A stretch of 14,573 nt of DNA from Patescibacteria group bacterium UBA6899 (GTDB taxonomy: Bacteria > Patescibacteriota > Minisyncoccia > Phycocordibacterales > UBA6899). Of the stretch, positions 12,878 through 14,573 are shown piece after piece. The stretch covers positions 1 to 14,573 of the forward strand of contig DKBN01000001.1 in the NCBI GenBank assembly GCA_002451235.1. Reading direction: 5' to 3'. The translations under genes were made by a program, and so were the position numbers. Positions within the stretch are counted from its first letter, which is position 1. Each line of letters opens with the position of its first letter. Below the pieces are notes generated by a model. That model saw only the letters and a program-made list of their open reading frames with translations. It was not told the DNA's origin and ran no database searches.

Positions 12878-13327
12878 ATGGAGATCCTTCAAGTCTTCGG
12901 CATCAAGTGGCAGCTCCTGGCGGTGCAAATGCTCAACTTCGCTGTTTTGATATACGTATTGAATCGCTTTGCGTACAAGCCGATCATGCGCATCATCAGC
13001 GAGCGTCAGGAAGTCATAGTGAGGGGCGTGAAGGACTCTGAAGAGGCTACGGCACTCAAGGGCGCTGCAGAAAGTGAGAAAGAAAGGATATTGTTGAATG
13101 CACGCCAGGAAGCGGAACGTATGGTCATTGAGATCAAGAAGACCGCGGAGGGAGGAGCGCATGATACGATCCGCGACGCTCAAGAGAAGGCTGTCGCTCT
13201 CGTGATGGAGGCAAAGAAGAAGGCGGAGGAAGTGAGGGCGCAAATGATCAAAGAAAGCGAGAAGGAAATCGCCAAGCTAGTCGTCTTGGGTATGGAGAGG
13301 AGCTTCAGGGCGGGCACAAGATCATGA
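12878..13327 (+). CDS. atpF: ATP synthase F0 subunit b
   Basis: With the start at 12878 this is a 149-residue protein with one N-terminal membrane helix (about 10-29, WQLLAVQMLNFAVLIYVL), the typical NRFAYKPIMRIISER junction, and a long charged coiled-coil stalk to the end. It is the peripheral stalk that links subunit a to delta and alpha. The frame is open further upstream into atpE, but that extension is Ser/Arg-rich out-of-frame sequence, so the ATG ten bases after the atpE stop is chosen. Its stop overlaps the atpH start as ATGA, indicating coupled translation. Length is close to the usual 156-160 residues. Confidence 0.95.
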   Translation: MEILQVFGIKWQLLAVQMLNFAVLIYVLNRFAYKPIMRIISERQEVIVRGVKDSEEATALKGAAESEKERILLNARQEAERMVIEIKKTAEGGAHDTIRDAQEKAVALVMEAKKKAEEVRAQMIKESEKEIAKLVVLGMERSFRAGTRS

Positions 13328-13731
13328 GAGCAAAAACATACGCACAAGCCATTACCGAGCTACTTCGAGACCCTGGATCGAAGGGGAGGGAGGAGCATAT
13401 CATCAAACGCGCTGTCGAGGTGGCAATACAAAACGGCCATCGCTCGCTCCTCCCGAAGATCGCGAGATCGGTGGAGAAGATGGAGGACGAGCATGCTCGC
13501 AGGCGTATCGTTATCGTGAGCGCACCGGGTAAGCTTTCGGAGCGGGAACGCATGGAGGCACTTTCCAACGCCTACATCGACCCCAGGTCCCCAGTGTCTG
13601 AGCTTTGCATCGAGGAGCGCGAGGATGACACTCTCATCGGCGGCACGGTGGTTACCACCCGCTCCCTGCGTGTCGATCAGAGCGTGAAACGGACCTTAGA
13701 GGACCTTTATGAGCGCATCACAGCACAGTAA
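13324..13731 (+). CDS. atpH: ATP synthase F1 subunit delta (short form)
   Basis: This 135-residue protein occupies the delta position between atpF and atpA. Its C-terminal part carries the family pattern DDTLIGGTVVTTRSLRVDQSV followed by a final helix KRTLEDLYERI. Delta caps the F1 head and binds the b stalk. Typical bacterial delta is about 175-180 residues, so this copy is short, mainly in the N-terminal helical domain (YAQAITELL near the start is retained). There is no sign of a frameshift. It starts within the atpF stop (ATGA) and ends three bases before atpA. Confidence 0.9.
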   Translation: MRAKTYAQAITELLRDPGSKGREEHIIKRAVEVAIQNGHRSLLPKIARSVEKMEDEHARRRIVIVSAPGKLSERERMEALSNAYIDPRSPVSELCIEEREDDTLIGGTVVTTRSLRVDQSVKRTLEDLYERITAQ

Positions 13732-13734
13732 TCT

Positions 13735-14573
13735 ATGAATCACATCGTTGAACGGATAAAGAAAGAGATCGAGGAATTCCAGCCGAAGACGCTTACCGAG
13801 AAGATCGGCACAGTCGTCGCCACCTCGGACGGCATTGCGGAGATCGAGGGCCTCGATGATGTGATGATGGCCGAGATGGTCATTTTCGACACAAGGGAAG
13901 GGAAGCCACTCGAGAAAACCCTAGGCGAAGAGGATATCGTCGGTATGGCGCTCAATCTCGAGGAGGATTCCGCAAAGGTAGTCATCTTAGGCGACGCAAC
14001 GAGGGTGCACGAAGGCATGACCGTGCGATCGACCGGTACCATCCTCTCCATTCCAGTAGGAGAAAGCATCGTCGGAAGGGTAGTCGACCCCCTGGGGATG
14101 CCACTCGACGGGGAAGGACCGATCAAGGAAACGAAGCGCAATCCGATCGAGCGCCGCGCGTACGGCGTCATTGAGCGCAAGGGAGTGAATACGCCGCTGC
14201 ATACCGGCATCAAGGCCATTGATGGCATGGTCCCGATCGGCCGCGGACAGCGCGAGCTAATCATCGGCGACCGCCAGACAGGCAAAACGGTCATTGCCAT
14301 CGATACCATTTTGAATCAGCTCAACGAACCGAAGGAGAAACGGCCCGTGTGTATCTATGTAGCGATCGGCCAGAAGGATTCGAAGATCGCGAAGATCGTC
14401 CATCAACTAAAGGAACGCGGCGCAATGGATTATACCGTCGTCGTGTCCGCTTCGGCATCGTCTTCCTCTGCACTCCAGTTCCTTGCCCCATACGCAGGTG
14501 CTGCGATCGGCGAATATTTCATGGACGCAGGAAAGGACGCACTCGTCATCTACGACGATCTTTCGAAGCACGC
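13735..14573 (+). CDS. atpA: ATP synthase F1 subunit alpha, 3'-truncated by the window edge
   Basis: The first 279 residues of the alpha subunit are present and the frame runs off the right edge. Alpha forms the non-catalytic nucleotide-binding sites of the F1 hexamer. Visible parts are an N-terminal helix, the beta-barrel (about 22-110, with GTVVATSDGIAEIEG), VVDPLGMPLDG, PIGRGQRELIIGD, the P loop GDRQTGKT (178-185), YVAIGQK, LAPYAGAAIGEYF and VIYDDLSKHA. Compared with E. coli alpha, the barrel has about 13 extra residues around 52-67 (DTREGKPLEKTLGEED), before GMALNLE. The start lies three bases after the atpH stop, with no separate ribosome site. gamma, beta and epsilon genes would be expected beyond the edge. 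Confidence 0.97.
   Translation, partial: MNHIVERIKKEIEEFQPKTLTEKIGTVVATSDGIAEIEGLDDVMMAEMVIFDTREGKPLEKTLGEEDIVGMALNLEEDSAKVVILGDATRVHEGMTVRSTGTILSIPVGESIVGRVVDPLGMPLDGEGPIKETKRNPIERRAYGVIERKGVNTPLHTGIKAIDGMVPIGRGQRELIIGDRQTGKTVIAIDTILNQLNEPKEKRPVCIYVAIGQKDSKIAKIVHQLKERGAMDYTVVVSASASSSSALQFLAPYAGAAIGEYFMDAGKDALVIYDDLSKH

Overview
The window looks like a chromosomal piece of a Patescibacteria (Candidate Phyla Radiation) bacterium, probably of the Parcubacteria type. This is an inference from gene content: a UvrD-type helicase fused to a RecB-like nuclease, an exonuclease VII large subunit carrying an N-terminal HRDC domain, a DUF2207 protein with a poly-glycine tail, compact F-type ATP synthase subunits, and few Shine-Dalgarno sites. 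TGA, TAA and TAG all end genes here, so the code is the standard bacterial one, not the UGA=Gly code of Gracilibacteria and Absconditabacteria.

Layout. (1) 3-4480, + strand: a NUDIX hydrolase cut by the left edge, a small PD-(D/E)XK nuclease overlapping it by 4 bases and broken by an in-frame TAA, then a 1113-residue helicase-nuclease. (2) 4538-5944, +: three small genes: an unknown soluble protein, a DUF1761 membrane protein and an unknown anchored protein. (3) 6024-9510, +: xseA, xseB and a DUF2207 membrane protein, tightly packed. (4) 9587-10002, +: a small unknown gene with a good Shine-Dalgarno site, an intrinsic terminator and tRNA-Pro(CGG). (5) 10025-11593, - strand: a divergent zinc protein with beta-carbonic-anhydrase-like motifs, an intrinsic terminator, then a probable two-gene unit of a beta-carbonic-anhydrase-like protein and a 122-residue stand-alone voltage-sensor-like membrane protein. 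(6) 11594-11859: a divergent intergenic region with a cluster of DnaA-box-like 9-mers and a leader hairpin. (7) 11860-14573, +: the ATP synthase operon atpB-atpE-atpF-atpH-atpA, cut by the right edge.

How the parts fit. The left half is a DNA-repair neighbourhood: two RecB-family nuclease domains, an SF1 helicase motor and both exonuclease VII subunits. The right half is bioenergetic: F0F1 ATP synthase beside a minus-strand group that may handle or sense CO2/bicarbonate, pH or membrane voltage. Several starts have a -10-like hexamer only 6-7 bases upstream and no Shine-Dalgarno site, which suggests leaderless transcripts. The points most worth a second look are the stand-alone voltage sensor paired with a carbonic-anhydrase-like gene, the divergent CxD/HxxC zinc protein next to it, the HRDC-XseA fusion, the interrupted nuclease, and the recurring leaderless promoter layout.
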